A DNA stretch of 64,000 nucleotides, taken from contig NC_066851.1 in the NCBI RefSeq assembly GCF_001640805.2, positions 2,366,427-2,430,426 of the forward strand. Direction: 5' to 3'. The notes under the pieces were generated by a model. The model saw only the letters and a list, made by a program, of their open reading frames with translations, made no database searches and had not been told where the DNA came from. Positions within the stretch are counted from its first letter, which is position 1, and every line of letters starts with the position of its first letter. Of the stretch, positions 38,307 through 52,869 are shown in pieces. This stretch comes from Lates calcarifer (Eukaryota > Chordata > Actinopteri > Centropomidae). The translations under genes and the position numbers were made by a program.

Positions 38307-41300
38307 CAGGTCGCTCATGGTAATGAGCAGCTTCCTTCAGCCCTACACAGATGTTTAGCCTCTTTTGCATCATTGTTTTAGTACTGGTCCTACAGCTGGT
38401 TTCCAGCAGCAGCAGGTGAGCTGATGAGTGAACACTGGACTCATCCATGAATGCTTATGTTGCAGTGTATCTGCTGAGTTGGCTGTTAGCATGTTCATGA
38501 CAGCATTATGAGGCCTCACTATGTCAGTTGTACTTGTTTAGCTGATTCAGCTGATCTGGAATCAGGAAAATCAAACGAATGCAGCTTCATGTGAGTTAGA
38601 AAAACATGTTTATGCACCATATGGCAGTAAGACCACACACACAACATGCCTTTATTATTGAGAGTCCAGATATAATGTCATGCTAGCTGCTATTCCGCTA
38701 CCCTCTGTAACTCACTACAGTTTCTTATTAAGGGCTCCTTTCATAGGTTATTCTGAAAAAAAGTGGAACATGCATCTGGGTCTTACTGTCCATGTTCTTA
38801 GGTAACTGCAGCACGTGACTGTAGAATTTGAAACCTTCATGATCTTAGCTAAGTAGACAACAATTAATTGGAGAGCGTTCTTATTCTTATTTGGTTTAAC
38901 TGCAGGAAATAAGCAAAATAACATTGTTACACTGTTTTCCTCTGTTTTTGAGACAAGATACACAAGATTATCTTTCTGTTGTCTGTGCAGAGGCTTGCAG
39001 GTGAGTGAATGGTGGAGTCAGCAGCAGCAGCAGCACAGGTGACTGCCAACACTAGAGCACCAGAGACACAGGTTACAGTTAAACTCCAGAGATTCATGAG
39101 AGAAAAATACTTTGATTAATTAAGCGGCTGAGAGTGAGTGGACAACAATCTAGTGAAGAGTGGAAGTCAGACTGGAGTTCTTATACTGGGCTTGATGAGT
39201 AGATAAGAATCAGGTAAGCCCAAAACACCAGGTACCACACCCCGCCTCTGCATGGAAAGACACACACACACACACACACCACACACACACACACAGGCAG
39301 AGGAGGGAGGAGACACAAGGAGGAAACAGACTGGGAGCTACACACAGGAAACAGTATTTTTGCTCTTTTCTCTGATGATGAACAAACTATTCTGAAACGT
39401 GGTGCAGAGAAAAAAGATAAAGTAACATCAGAGTGTTTCTGCTGCCAAAGCAGAGAGGAGAGGAGTTAATGTCTGATGAGGTCTGACTGAGACGTTCACT
39501 TATAATCATGGGAAATATTCAACAGTGTGTGGATGAAAGAATCTTTCTTCAATTAAAATGAAGCTATCATAGTTATTATGTCTTTATTTAGTGTGATAAA
39601 CTCTCCCTCTGTTTGTTTGAAGCTTTGTTTTAAAACCAGTGAGAAAGTCTGGAGCGGCAAAACGATTCCACTGATCTATAATAATATTTATTGATATCGA
39701 TATTGAACATCAACATTCAAATAAAAGCCATAGTAAGGTCAAATTAAATCACAGCAAACAGTCAAAGTACAGAAACAGGTTCATCCAGTCATAAACACTT
39801 CCTTATCCTAAACCCCATAACACACACACACACACACACACACACATCCCAACACACTGTCACAAACACAAATTCCTACCATCCCTATCACAGCCACAGT
39901 GTCCTCCCAGTCCATCTGTTGTGTGCCTGTATGGATCAGAAGGCTGAAGGCCAGAGAACACACACACAACACACACACACACACACACAGTACAGTCATC
40001 ATCAGTTTCAGCCTTTCCCATGCACTGAGACTACATGCAGTTAGAGGACACTTGAGTAAACCAACACAGAGCTGATTCACTTTGTCTCATCATGCAGCTA
40101 ACAGTGAAATCTCAGTTAGCATTCAAAAAATATTCAGCAACAATATTCTGAATATGAGTGTCTACATGTGGATTCGTTGGCAGATGTAGGAAGCAGGACT
40201 AGAAAAACCATTTGCAAATATCATAATGTGTAAAACAATCCTGATAGTGATCTCTGTTAAGTCCTCTCCTGTGATCTCGGTTTCACTTTGCATACTGCAG
40301 ATGACCTTATTTCTCTGGCTCATCATTTCACTTTCAAATCAGCACCAGCTCAGCTTGTTTCCACAGTCTGTGCGGTCTGCATTAATTGTGGCAGAGAGAA
40401 CTTTTCTCTTAGAAATGTAATTTCACTCGTTCTCTAAACTGATGTTCAGGGTTGTTTAGAACAGCTCTGACCACACTCCTTTGCTTCCTGTGTGTAATCT
40501 TTACATTTCTCTTTTTTTGAAAAGCTCCTTCAGTTTAAAAATGATAATAATGTGTTTCACAAACATCCTTTATAGGCCATAGTGCAATTAATAGGGGTTA
40601 TTATTTTGCATCAGGTGACCTCCTAATTGTTCGTCTCTTTTTTTGTCTGTCTAGTCTGATATTTGTTCACGTGGATGTTTGCCTGATGAAGACCTCGTGG
40701 GTTGAAACTTTGCATTTGGAAATATGCACATTTCAGTGTGTTCAACCTCCTGTTTCATTAAACCCACAATGACAGATTTTTTTGGCCACCTGGGTGTAGC
40801 AGATACGCTGTGAACACAGCACTGACACATCATCAATGACAAAGGAGTTGTATAGTTACACATCCCAAAGTTACAGTGCAACAGTATCACTCATTTGAGG
40901 TGGTGTTTGTGTCCATGTGATGGGTGTAAGTCTGATATTTACTCTCCATTTAGCTCTGTTTTTTCTGATAGCCATATGTGAAAAACCTTTTCACTTTACG
41001 TCACGTTACATGCTGATGTTTAGCAGGTATGCTATGTACCCTGTTCACCATCTTTACTGTTTTAGCTTCCTAACGTTTGCTGATTAGAACTAAACACAAA
41101 GAACAGCTGAGGTAATGGGCATGTCATTAGTTCTGCAGTATTGGACACATTTTTTAAAATAGTTTAAAGATTGGCAAAAATGACAGCTTTTGTAAATTTA
41201 AAAATGCATCTTAAAATAACTGAAATTAGTAATGACTGGATTAATGATTGGAAAGGACATGGTGCCTGTTAACATGGTGAATGGTGCAGGCTTTCAGTTA

Positions 41301-41511
41301 CACACAGGTATATGTCACTACATGGATGAAGACTGGCAGTTGAAATCAGAGGTCCTGCTATCTGAGGTTCTACCAGTCAGACACACAGTAGACAACTTGG
41401 CTGACACGCTGTGTGTGACAGCAGCTGCATGATGAAGTCCACAGTCTGGATGAGCCAATGATGAACCACAAAACCATTATGTCAGCACAGGGCTGCTAGA
41501 ATTGTTCAATG

Positions 41512-42456
41512 CAGAGGTGTCAAACTCAATTTCAACCCAGGCCACATCAGCAGTGTTGGTGACCTCAAAGGGCCAGTTGTAACTGTAAGACTGTATAAAT
41601 GTAACTACTCTCCCATTATTGCCTATTGCCAATTGCGTCTGCAAACAATTACTATTAGTTTTAAATAATATATAAATAATAAATAATGTGTGGCAGTTTT
41701 CTCTTCCACCAGTCCAACCAAGACAACCCTTGTTGTCCCGTGCATGGTGGCCACAGTGAGAACTCCTCACTGACAGTCTGCCTTAATGCCTTATAATAAA
41801 ATGGCTAAATATGCTGTATCAGTATTGTCTGTGCTTTTGTAAGCGGCTAATGAAAAAGCCAGATAACTGTGCACCTCTTCAGTCAGCAGTGCTAGTTCCC
41901 TGACTCTGTACTGCCATAGTGATTCTTGACAAGCTAACATTGTTAAAAGCCTTTCTCTGGTCACATACCTTCAGCATAAACTGCTTTTAACATGCACCTT
42001 CTGAAAACCTCTTTGACGCTCGGGTGATTTCTTCAGCCACAATAAAGCTAGTTTTCACTGCTAGTTTTCTTGCTGTAACTTTTGCTGACACATTCTGCTG
42101 AGAATGCAGAATGTTTTTAATTCTTGGAGCTTCAGTTGCTTTTTCCTGGTGGCTAAGATTAGCATACTTAGCTCCATGCTTGGTGTCTAGGCATCGATGT
42201 AAATTGTATTCCTTGGGCACTGCCGCTGCCTCGTAGCAAAGAGGACGTACCAGCTTGTTTCCATTAAGCACAAACATGTATTTTCTTTTCCAGCTCTCAT
42301 TAAATTACCTTCCCTCTGAATCAACTTTTCTTGGACATTTCTTGGACTCTATTTACGTTTTCTCCCCCAACTCGCGACAGCATTGTATTATACAATAATC
42401 ACAGTCTTTGAAAGCTCTTGCGGGGCACATAAAATGATTTGGGGTTGACATGTCTG
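41512..42456 (-). mobile_element. hAT transposon, 945 bp, with target-site duplication
   Basis: Flanks GTTCAATG (41504-41511) and GTTTAATG (42457-42464) are an 8-bp duplication with one mismatch. The ends CAGAGGTGTCAAAC and, complemented, CAGACATGTCAACC form a degenerate inverted repeat. The minus strand at 42277-41987 encodes a piece of a GTF2IRD2/ZBED-like hAT transposase N-terminus, including VPKEYNLHRCLDTKHGAKYA and KTSFIVAEEITRASKRFSEG. The catalytic domain is missing. Confidence 0.85.
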
Positions 42457-44569
42457 GTTTAATGGAACAAAAACTGGAAGAAAAAGTGTGTTTTACGTCT
42501 CATTTATTGAAAGCTTTTGCGTGGCAAACCTCTGTCATTAGTCAAGTTCTCTACCAGGAAACGTACTGCCTCGTCCACAGTGATGATGATTCCAAAGCAG
42601 CCCAGAGACCCTGTCCCTCGAGGTTACACGTGATCTGTAACACAAGAAGCCTCAAAGATGCTGCTGATGGAGGCATCAGATCAGAAAACACTTCTCTATT
42701 TGTTGGTCCAGAGGATATGAACAAATGATGTATGTTGCCATTTCATTAGGAGGACTTGTTTCAGAGAGACCAGAAAAGTCTTTTGAGCGTTTCTGCAGGG
42801 GACCTTTAAAAATATCTGGGTATTTTTGAATGAAAATAAGTGACATGATTCTCCTCCCTTATCAAGTTGGCTTGCAATAGAATTTTTTTTTGAGTACTGA
42901 GTCAACAGTAGTGTTCTTGTAATCCTTCATAATGGTACTGAGCTGTGTCTAGTATTGTTCCGCTGTCTGCAGCAGTGAGGCTTTTGAAAGCTCTCTGACT
43001 AATCAATGTCGCTCCACTAGGCTTCTGTCCAATACATATCAATCTGAGCACTAAGCCTAATCACAGCTCTTCGCCTGCTACTCTCATCTGCTCAAACAAT
43101 CACTGACGTCCCTGAATGCCTCTTTCAAACACTAAACGTTGCCCCTACAGTGACAGCTGCCTTTTTGTGGTGCCTGTATGTGTTCAGCCTGTTTTGTCAG
43201 TGATGATGGAAAGAGCAAACTACAGGAATATACCAAGTATTCAGCTCTGTGCCGACATGTTACACTACTATCATTATATTAAATGAGAAGTGTGAAAATG
43301 GTCTGTGTACGGTGTACACCATGACCACCAAAACTCACCATAAGGCAGAATCAGAGGGAGCAAGTTCACGGCAGATGTCCTCAGCACCATTGGCTCTTCA
43401 TCAACGGTGAAAGGCTTGTTAGCCTTAACAACACGGTTAGCCACGAAGTACAGTGTTCTCAGTACAGCTACAGTTGCTGTGGTGGCCCTGAAGACTTGCT
43501 TTTGTCCTTCTTGTCCTTTTTTCCGTTTTATTTCTTCAAAGAACTCGGGTTCAGGCTTGTCTTTTAATGCAGAGTGCTTTGTCTCTCTTTCGAGGGCTTC
43601 ATTTCCTCCTTTGATAGCCTCTTGCCACGTTATGTAGAGGAGGCCTGGAGCATGTGATTATTAAGCATGATTGTTAAGTGGCACCAGGAGGCACAGATGG
43701 ATGTGATGGGCAGAGATTTCATTCATTCATCTTTCAAAACAAGACACCCCGCAGACTCCAATATTCAAATAATATAAATTATTTCTTTTTTCTGTGTGGC
43801 CCAATACCGGTCCGTGGCCCAGTGTTTGGGGATCCACAGCTTTACCAGCCAGTAAGCATCTATGTGGAAGCAGGATAACCAACAGTTGTGGAGCCAGGCA
43901 GCTGATCTGTCTGTGGGAAGGTAAGACTGTGAAAACAAACGTGTTGGAAACTGTATATTAAGGACAGCCAGTTTTGTTAGCAGTTTGGTTGACGAGCAAT
44001 GACTTCACCACTCGGGTGGTCTTGACAGTTTTAGGTACCAGTAGTCTGTTAGCTGCAGTGTGCAGGCTAACAGTAAACTAGCCAAGAGAGTGAGTGGGTG
44101 AGTGAGAGTGAGGGAGCGGTGGTGCTGCTGCTGTCAGGGCAGACGGGTGCGGCTCAGCCTGTCAAACCGGGCTGGGCTCTCAGTGAGAGGGGCATATTCA
44201 TCAGGATTAATCTGTTGGTTGTGATAAAATCCTGGTAGATAAAACGGACATTAAAATTTAAACTCTAACATTAAGTAGACAGAAAAGAGATGTATCAACA
44301 GAGGGAATGGCTTTAACTGAGATGAGATCGTTTCTTACGTTGGTATTACACACTGCCTTTCAGTGATCTGATAGGAATAAAGAAATTAAATGATTACAGA
44401 GATCTGAAACTGCAGTCTTGCCCTGCTGCCCTGTGGCATTTGTGTCAGGTAGAACATGGAACTTATTCTCTGTGGTTTCAGCCTGGTCCACTGTGACTCA
44501 GACTGAACCTGATAAGTGTGTTGTTTTGAAGAAAAATGCATCAATTGAATCAGTATAAATGCATCTTTC

Positions 44570-45060
44570 AGAAGAGCGAAAGGAGACCTTGAAAAATTCT
44601 TCTTCCAGGAAGATCTAAAGTCCTTGAATAACTTGAGCAGGGTCTCTGTCCTTGAAGACACCCCATGGACCTCTGAGAGTGATCCAGTGATTTCAGGTGT
44701 CCTATGACAAGTTGTGGAAATCACCTAGGGGTCCTCGAGGAGTTTCACTGAAGCCTTCAGATGCTAGGAGAAGTTGACAAAGGCTTCAGGTGTCTGTGTC
44801 TGTGGATCCCTCAGGAGGAATGAGGAAGCCTTGAAGAAGTTCCCTGGATCACTGGGGCAGATCCAAGAGTCTGTGAGCATAGTGCAATGATCTTTTAGGA
44901 TGATCTATGGAACTTCAAGTTGCAGGTTTTGTCAAGGAAGTTTTATGGATCTTCTAATGGGTTGCAGAGGTCCTTGCGTTGACTTGCTGGGATTAAAGAA
45001 ATTCCAGAGATTTCTGAGGATAAGCTGTAGATCAATTAATAGACTGCAGGGTTTTTTAGA
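44570..45060 (+). repeat. degenerate, internally repetitive region of unknown family
   Basis: Variants of CCTTGAAGA..., GATCCA/GATCTA and TCTCTGAGGAT recur irregularly every few tens of bases. It resembles an old minisatellite or an unrecognised repeat. No reading frame is maintained. Confidence 0.4.
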
Positions 45061-46139
45061 TGGATGTAAACACTTTAACACCTGAAGTGCACCTGAGACA
45101 GTCCAGCATGTAGTAGCAGGCTGTAAGATGCAAGCTGGGGCAGTGTACTCTGAGAGGCATAACCAAGCGGCTGGGAGAGTGGACAGCCTGGCAAAGGGTA
45201 AAAGGTAGACGTCTGTACAAAATATGAAGTCCCCAAGACCCAATGGGACACACCACAAAAGTGGATGACAACAACAGAGGTAAGATCCTGTGGGACTTCA
45301 AGTTTCAGACTGACAAACAGCTGCTGACTAACCAACCAGACACAGTATTGGGTTGGGGGGGTGTTTATATTAGCTAAAGATTACAGTGTTGAAAACTGAA
45401 AACACAATCTGCAGCTCAAATCAATTCACTTTCACATTCTGGTTCTGGGTAAATTCATTCTGTTTGCTGAAACAACAAAGAACTTAATTCCACAGAGGAA
45501 AAAAAAATACAATGGGCGTACAGAACAGGAAAAACACTGCTGGGGCCAGCTGCCCTTCCCACTCTACAACTCTATAGTTGGTCAAAACTGTATGTAGTAA
45601 TGCTCACCCTGTAGTCACCCTGCTTTAATGATACTCCCATCTGGAAATTTTGAAATCTGTTAAAACAAAATTACTTTACTGTGTTTTCGAGAAAACTTCC
45701 AGTACAACATGTCGAAATGTGCTCAACAAGTTTGTTGTATTATCATATAATCCATATTATTATGTTATTGTGTGGTCATATTTATCAGAACATTACAAAC
45801 AAGTTTCAGTGAGGAAGTTATCAAGCTGTTTTATGTCACAAATATAGAAGGTTTCCATGAACTGCCTATCTGAGTGAGGCTTTTCAGAGAAAATACAGCA
45901 GACTGATGAGGACTGGAACCTTCCTTTCGACAGAAGCTGATCTGGTAAGTTTGCTCCATGTATTTGGCAGAGTGGAGGCTCCAGATTGCAGCACAGCTCG
46001 GTGGGCTTGGCTGGGAGGCCAAGGTGAGAACAGTGTGGGAGGCTGCACACACACACACACACACATGGGATGGAAACATAACACACTCAACAAGAACACT
46101 CATACAAATGAATGCCCTGGCTGATGGGCTGACGTGCTG

Positions 46140-48880
46140 TGGTAAGCCTGTTCTGTCACTTCCAGTTACCGGTGTTTGGTGATTCTTGCCTACCTGTCTC
46201 AGACCAGATACTTTCTCTTTACCGACATTACATCTCTGAGTCTACCACCAATTTAATGTGTACATTCACGGTAACAGTAGTTGCTAAAACACCCTCAACT
46301 CCTCAATTCTCTGTGCTACTGATTCATGCTATCTTCTGCTAGTGATTTAGCTGAACTCTCAGCCATGGCCTCTCGCTCTCCTTCTCCCTCTCCTGCCTTC
46401 TCTTGCTCTGCGTGTCTGGTGTTCCGTTACACCTCTGCCTCGTTTAATGATAATGTTATGTGTAATAAATGTAGTCTGTTTGCTGTACTCGAGGCGAGGC
46501 TTAGCGAATTAGAGTCCCGGCTCCGCACCATGGAATCTAATTCAGCAGCTAATGCTAAACAGCCCCCTGTAGCCGGTGCGGAGCAACCTAGCATAGCTCC
46601 TGTTAGCATTCCCCCGGCAGTTCCCAAGCAGCCGGGAAAGCAGGCTGGCTGGGTGACTGTTCGTAAGGACAGGCATAGTTGTAAGCAAAAAAAGGAGCCA
46701 ACTCTGGTGATTGGCGACTCCATTTTGCGGAACGTGAAAATAGAGACTACAGCGACCATAGTTAAATGTATTCCCGGGGCCAGAGCGGGCGACATTGAAT
46801 CATAATAAGCTGCTGACTAAGGATAAGTGTATATGTGGTGAAATTGTTATTCACGTCGGCGCTAATGACTCTCGACTACCTCAGTCAGAGGTCACAAAAG
46901 TTAATATTGATTTGGTGTGTACATTTGCAAAGACCATGTCGGACACCGTAGTTTTCTCTGGTCCCCTGCCCAATCTGACCAGTGATGACATGTATAGCCG
47001 CATGTCTTCACTCAGCCGCTGGCTGTAGATCCAGAGTTCAGGCCAGGAGACAGAGCTGCAGTCTTACACGCTTCTCTGTGCTTCTTTTAGAGCAGTCACC
47101 CCCCCCCATTACCCCATAGAGACTGTGTCTGCCCCCCGACCATTTAAATTAACTAACTCAAAGGTCAACAAAACAGGAGTTAGTCTGAGTAACCTGATAA
47201 AAATCAACACAGCCATTTCAAATGTTCGGCAAAATAAAATAATTAAATGCAGATTGCTTAATATCTAATCTCTCTCATCCAAAGCTGTACTAGTTAATGA
47301 TCTGATATCAGATCACCATCTTGATCTATTCTGTCTGACTGAAACTTGGCTGTGTCAGAATGAGTATGTTAGCCTGAATGAATCCACCCCCCCCAGTCAT
47401 ATTAATACTCACATTCCCCGAGACACCGGCCATGGAGGTCGAGTCGCAGCCATTTTCTATTCCAGTTTACTAATCAACACTAAACCTAAATTATAATTCA
47501 TTTGAAAGCCTTGAAAAGCCTTCTTAGTCTGTCCCACCCAAGGTGGAAAACATTAAAGCCAATTCTATTTGTTGTAGTGTACCGTCCTCCTGGTCCATAC
47601 TCTGATTTCTTATCTGAATTTTCAGAGTTCCTGTCGAGTTTGGTTCTTAAAACAGATAAAGTTATTATAGTGGATGACTTCAATATTCATGTTGATGTCA
47701 ACAATGACAGCCTTAGCTATGCTTTTTCCTCATTACTAGACTGTATTGGCTTCTCTCAGTGTGTAAATAAACCCACTCACTGTTTCAGTCACACCTGATC
47801 TTGTTTTAGCTTATGGTATTGACACTGAACATGTAACAGTCTTCCCACAGAATCCCGTTCTATCAGACCACTTTGTAATCACTTTTGACTTCATATTGCT
47901 GGATTATGTATCATCAGCAAAAAACATCTAGAAATATTTCCGATAATGCAGTAGCTAAATTCAAGGAAATGATTCCCACTAACTTAGGTCCAGTGCCTCA
48001 TCTTAATTTAGCAGAAGCTACTCCCTCCCAGCTTGATCATCTTGTAGACAGTGTTGCAGACTCACTACGTACCACTTTAGATTCCATCGCCCCCCCTAAA
48101 AATAAGAACAATAAAGAGAAAGAGGCAAGCTCCATGGTTCAACTCCCAAACCTGTTCACTGAAACAAACAGCACTTAGGCTTGAAAGAGTGTGGCGTTCC
48201 ACCAAACTGGAAGAATCCCAGTGTTTATATCTAGTGTCAAAATATATAAAAAAAGCCCTCTGTTATGCAAGAGGCGCCTATTACTTGTCATTAATAGAAG
48301 ATAATAAGAACAACCCCAGGTTCCTTTTCAGCACTGTAGCCAGGCTGACAGAGTCACAGCTCTATAGATCCACGCATCCCTATAACCCTCAGCAGGTTTT
48401 TTAATGATAAAATTTCTACTATTAGAGATAAAATTAATCACTGCCTTCAACCAGCACTGATTTATGTCAAAACACAGGATCCATAGACTCAGCTGCAAAA
48501 CCTATCCTTGACTCTTTTCCTCCCATCGACCTCCCCCAGCTCACATCAATTACTTCAGCATCTAAACCTTCAATCTGTCTCCTAGACCCCATCCCAACTA
48601 GGCTGCTTAAGGAAGCTCTGCCCTTAATTTGCAGTCCTGTATTAGATATGTTAAATCTGTCCTTGGTAACAGGTTATGTGCCAACTACAGACCTATATCT
48701 AACCTCCCCTTTCTTTCTAAGATCCTGGAGAAAGCAGCTGCAAAACTCAGTATCAGTATGGATTCATATCCCATAAATACATGTTACTAACTCAATATCT
48801 TCCCTTTCCTGTAGTATTGTCCTCTTCTGTCTCTCTCTCTTTCTCTATCTCTATGTTTAATCCCAGGAAGGTCTATATGC
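46140..48880 (+). mobile_element. L2/Maui-type LINE, internally deleted and frameshifted
   Basis: The plus strand carries, in order, an ORF1 remnant (46326-46805) with a Ser/Pro-rich start, a heptad-like ECR (L-S-E-L-E-S-R-L) and an esterase-type motif VIGDSILRN; a second piece in another frame (46795-47028) with HVGANDSRLPQSEV; an endonuclease remnant (about 47270-47890) with TETWLC, VVYRPPGP and D-D-F-N-I-H; a linker region (47885-48404); and the beginning of reverse transcriptase (about 48590-48750), including ANYRPISNLPFLSKILEKA. Most of the RT is deleted and a short 3' segment follows to about 48880. Stops and shifts show it is inactive. The GDS and H-V-G-A-N-D motifs fit the SGNH-hydrolase-like ORF1 of L2/CR1 elements. 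Confidence 0.85.
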
Positions 48881-51800
48881 TGCTCCACAGGCTTGTTCTG
48901 CTTCAGTAGAATAAAACACAAATGAACATACAGAACATCACATCATTGATAAATTATATTTGACCACTTAGGCAGGTGTCACAGAGGAGAGCGAGGGCCC
49001 CTGGCTCTGCCCTTATTTGAGCACGGGTGAACTGTTTAGCCTCGCTTCACATAAAGACCGGAAGCTCTGTAAAAACTTTCATTTTGTATGGAGATAGTAG
49101 AGAACAGGAGCTCCACTGGAAATGATCATATTCTTGAAATGAAAAAAACAAGAACAAACAAGAATCAGATTCAAATTTTTATTTCATCGGAATAAAAAAA
49201 ACACTGGTTAAATACAAGCACTCTTGAATAATATGAAGCATTTCTACTCTATTTCAAAACTTTAATAAAATAGAATTGTATCATTTTATAATAATAAAAA
49301 AAGCTCTGACTTGTCAATCTTTATCTGTGCATTTCATAATCAATACCTCAATCTGAGAGCAGACACCGGCATTTAGGACATGTTTGCATAACAACAATTC
49401 TTACAGCTTTGTTCACATACTGTTTCTAAAGGACCAGCTGTGCTCAGGAGATTCAAGTCGTTTTAGTATGTTGCATAAAGAATCAACAGACACACACAGT
49501 AATTATGTGGGATTTGGCCAGGTGTTGCATAGGTTTCTCTAAAGGGACACATGCATAAGAGACGACAGAGCAGAGTAGTGCAATAACAGCAGTACCATGA
49601 AGCCTAAATACTGACTCACACACTGAATAAAATACATGTGGTTATGGAATGAGTACAGGTGATTAACTGGATGGTATACATAAGGCTTTAAGGCCAGAAT
49701 AACTATATGCCTTCATTAACATGTGGTGCACTTTTCTTTAAGGTACTGCATGTAGCATATTTACATAGTAAAAGTAATCATCAAAAGTAATGTTGTGCCA
49801 TACACAGCAACTTCTTAACCACTTTGTCCATTATTCTCCTTTCAGGAAACCTCAGAAACCACTGTGTTAACACTGTCAACCTGAACTATCTTTGAGATAC
49901 CTGATTTAAAGGTTGAACAGACGCCTGACAGTCATTATGTTGGTAAGTTATTATTGTCAATGGTCATCGTGTGACTGCGATGACATGACTTAGAAGTAAA
50001 GACAACAGCAGATAAATCAGTTCCTGATCTTTACCAGATGGAGTTGGTATCTACACAGATTTGGGATTGACTATATAAAGCGGTGTTCACGTTATAGTGG
50101 AAAATCCTGGCTTGTGGAGATACACAGTGATTGTAACTGGACCGGTGGGGCCAGTAATGCTAATGTAGGTTAGCAGATATAATATAATAAAACTGAGTAA
50201 AGGCAGCTTAAAGATAAGTTAGGGCAGGGTTATAGGATGCTGCTGCACCCATCAAAGGGTTTAGTAGATTTAGGACAACACAGACTGAGACCTACTGCAG
50301 GACAAAGCATCATCTAAGATCAACACTGGGTTTCCAGGCATATGCCTGTCCAACTAACAAATGTACACTGATCTGTCCAAACTGCCAAAACTAGTGTGTC
50401 CTGCTGAACAGATCACAACAAATACAATAAATCTGAGGACACTTACCACTCCAAGTGAGGCAGCAGAAGATGAATGGTTATGGAAATTAATTGTAGTTTA
50501 TAAATAATTTATTTAAATACATAATGTTTTAGTTCTCACACAGTGGAAGCCCTGGTATGGAGAATGAATCAGCACTTGTGTAACCAAGCCTGCAACTGAT
50601 TCTAAAGGATGATATAGTGAATTACCCAGTAAACGTTTTCCACTGTACTGTGAACACAGTACTTTGTGTTAAAAAGAGGCTGCTGTCATCTTATTGTCTG
50701 GGCAGTGGGGTCTCATTTCTTGATGGGAGTTTTATGATCATGTCTAAACAGTCTTGGCTGAGTTTTTGAATTCTCTGAAATGTAACATCTTTTATTTAAT
50801 TCCCACCTGTGCCCTTTGAGTCTTTATCAAAGCCCTAATTTCATGTGATATTAGACACACGCTGTAGAACTTGTGGAGCTGCTGTGAACATAGACTGTTG
50901 CTGTATAAGAACACGTAATAGACCTGATTTTTCCACTGTTGCCACAGCAACATTATAAATCAATAATGCACATAAACACTGCCAAAAAAGGGAAACTAAC
51001 GGTGCATGTGATGGTGTGTGGAGGTGTTTGGGTGTATTTTTAGGAGTGTGCGTGGTGTGAAAAGAGAATGTGGGATAAAAAAGCTGCTGCAGGTTATTTT
51101 GGGTTTGCACAAAAAAACAAAACAAAAAAAAACAAATACCAAGTTTTATAGCTCAGGCAATGGCATCAAGAGCACGCTGTGGTCCAAGTAAATGTCAGAG
51201 GCAATGGTAGATTGCTTTGTAGCTGGTGGTTTTGGCTGTGAGACCAATCACTGTGTTCAAACTAAAATAGCACCTTCAGAAAAGACAAGTATCAGCTCTC
51301 ATGAGATGGTTGTACAGTTAAAACACACAGAACAAAGCAAACATGATCTAACCTAACTGAAACATAAACAGACTTAAAGTATGAAGACCATGGACACCTC
51401 CTTATCCCTGCTTCAGTAGTTACAGATTAGCTGTCATGAACAGGATAACAGTAGAGGTTTAAAGCTTAAGCTTACAGGCACAAACACTAAACCAACTCAG
51501 ATTTCTTCAGACAGAATCTCCTAAAAGGAGGATTTTTGGTTCTTCAGAGTACATTCTGCAAATAATACACAAATATTGAAACAGTCCTGCTCAATTATAC
51601 TTCAGAGCAGTGACCATGGTTTCCATGAGGTAATGTGTTAGTGGGGAACAGAATGTGAGGGAGGAGAGCTACATCAGCAGACTGTCCACACACACCTTCA
51701 TTGGGCAACCATCAGAAAATGTCAACAACCATCATCCTTCAACACTGTAAAAATAAAGACACCATTCTCTTGTGATTTTTCATGTGACACTGCCTCAGCT

Positions 51801-52838
51801 GAATTGCTACTGAATCAGTCAGCCACAGCTGTGTGTCCACACTGAGAGCAACATGATCACCACCGTTCAACAACTTTGATATCAAAGACTGCAACACCCA
51901 ACAGGTTCCAACAAGGTGCCCTGTCTGGGACTGGCTTTGTTCTGTTTAGCTGGGTAAAGTTTGGAGCTTGTTTGGTTCTTTTCAAATGCAGTATTTGTAG
52001 AACTTTCTCTCTCGCTCTCTCTGACAGTGCCATTTATCTGTGTACATGTGCACTGTCTATCTAAAGCCTGAATCCACAGCAGAGAGAAGTGAACCAATGG
52101 ACCTTCTGAGTTCTGGTCAAGAAATAAGAAAACCTTCAAAATCACAATGACACTTGTGATGCATATATAGAACATAGTCCTGTCTGAGAGCATCTCATGT
52201 AGTTCATTCAATTTGTGTCGACAGGGATGGTGATTTTAAAAAAAAAAAAAAGTAATACCTCCATCAAATGTTAAATGTCACCAGCAAGAAAGACTGAAGA
52301 CAGTCAAATGGAATATATGAGAATGGATAGGGAGGGCTGGACTGTGTCAGCTAAAAAAACTTGTAAAGATGGTATTAGAAGAGAGCTCAGGACTGTGGTT
52401 TTAATAAATCAAAGCAAGTTCAGAATTGGTTACTCATGTATGTAATACGTAATGTGTACAGTAAACCCCAGCAACATGACTCAGTTTTTCAGGAACACTG
52501 ATAATAGAAACATCAGCTGGTCCCAGAGGTGTATCAGGACCAGGTCTTTCTGTTCCTGCTCTGTTTCTACATTTAGTCTTCATTCAGACTGGGGTCCATA
52601 TAGTACAACCCACACTGTGATGTGGAAACAAAGCACTGTGCACCATCTAACTGCTGACTGAGAACTAGTTATGTTGACACATTAAATCAGTAAAACATTC
52701 ACATTCAAAGCTGATTAGCATTAGCCAAGTTGCTCTCAGTATGAACATACAATAACATACAATAACAGTCCAGTTTATTTTATAAAACTAAGAACACACA
52801 AGTTATTTTTTGACCTTCAAAAAAAAAAAAAAAAATAC

Positions 52839-52869
52839 ATATACATATACATATATATATATATATATA
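52839..52869 (+). repeat. (ACATAT)n/(AT)n microsatellite
   Basis: ACATATACATATACATATAT passes into a short AT run, just after a poly-A stretch. Confidence 0.85.

Noticed and set aside
43790..43860. GGTCCGTGGCCCAGTGTTTGG, similar to a hAT-type element end
   Set aside because: Only one end is seen, with no partner repeat or target duplication, so no element was annotated.
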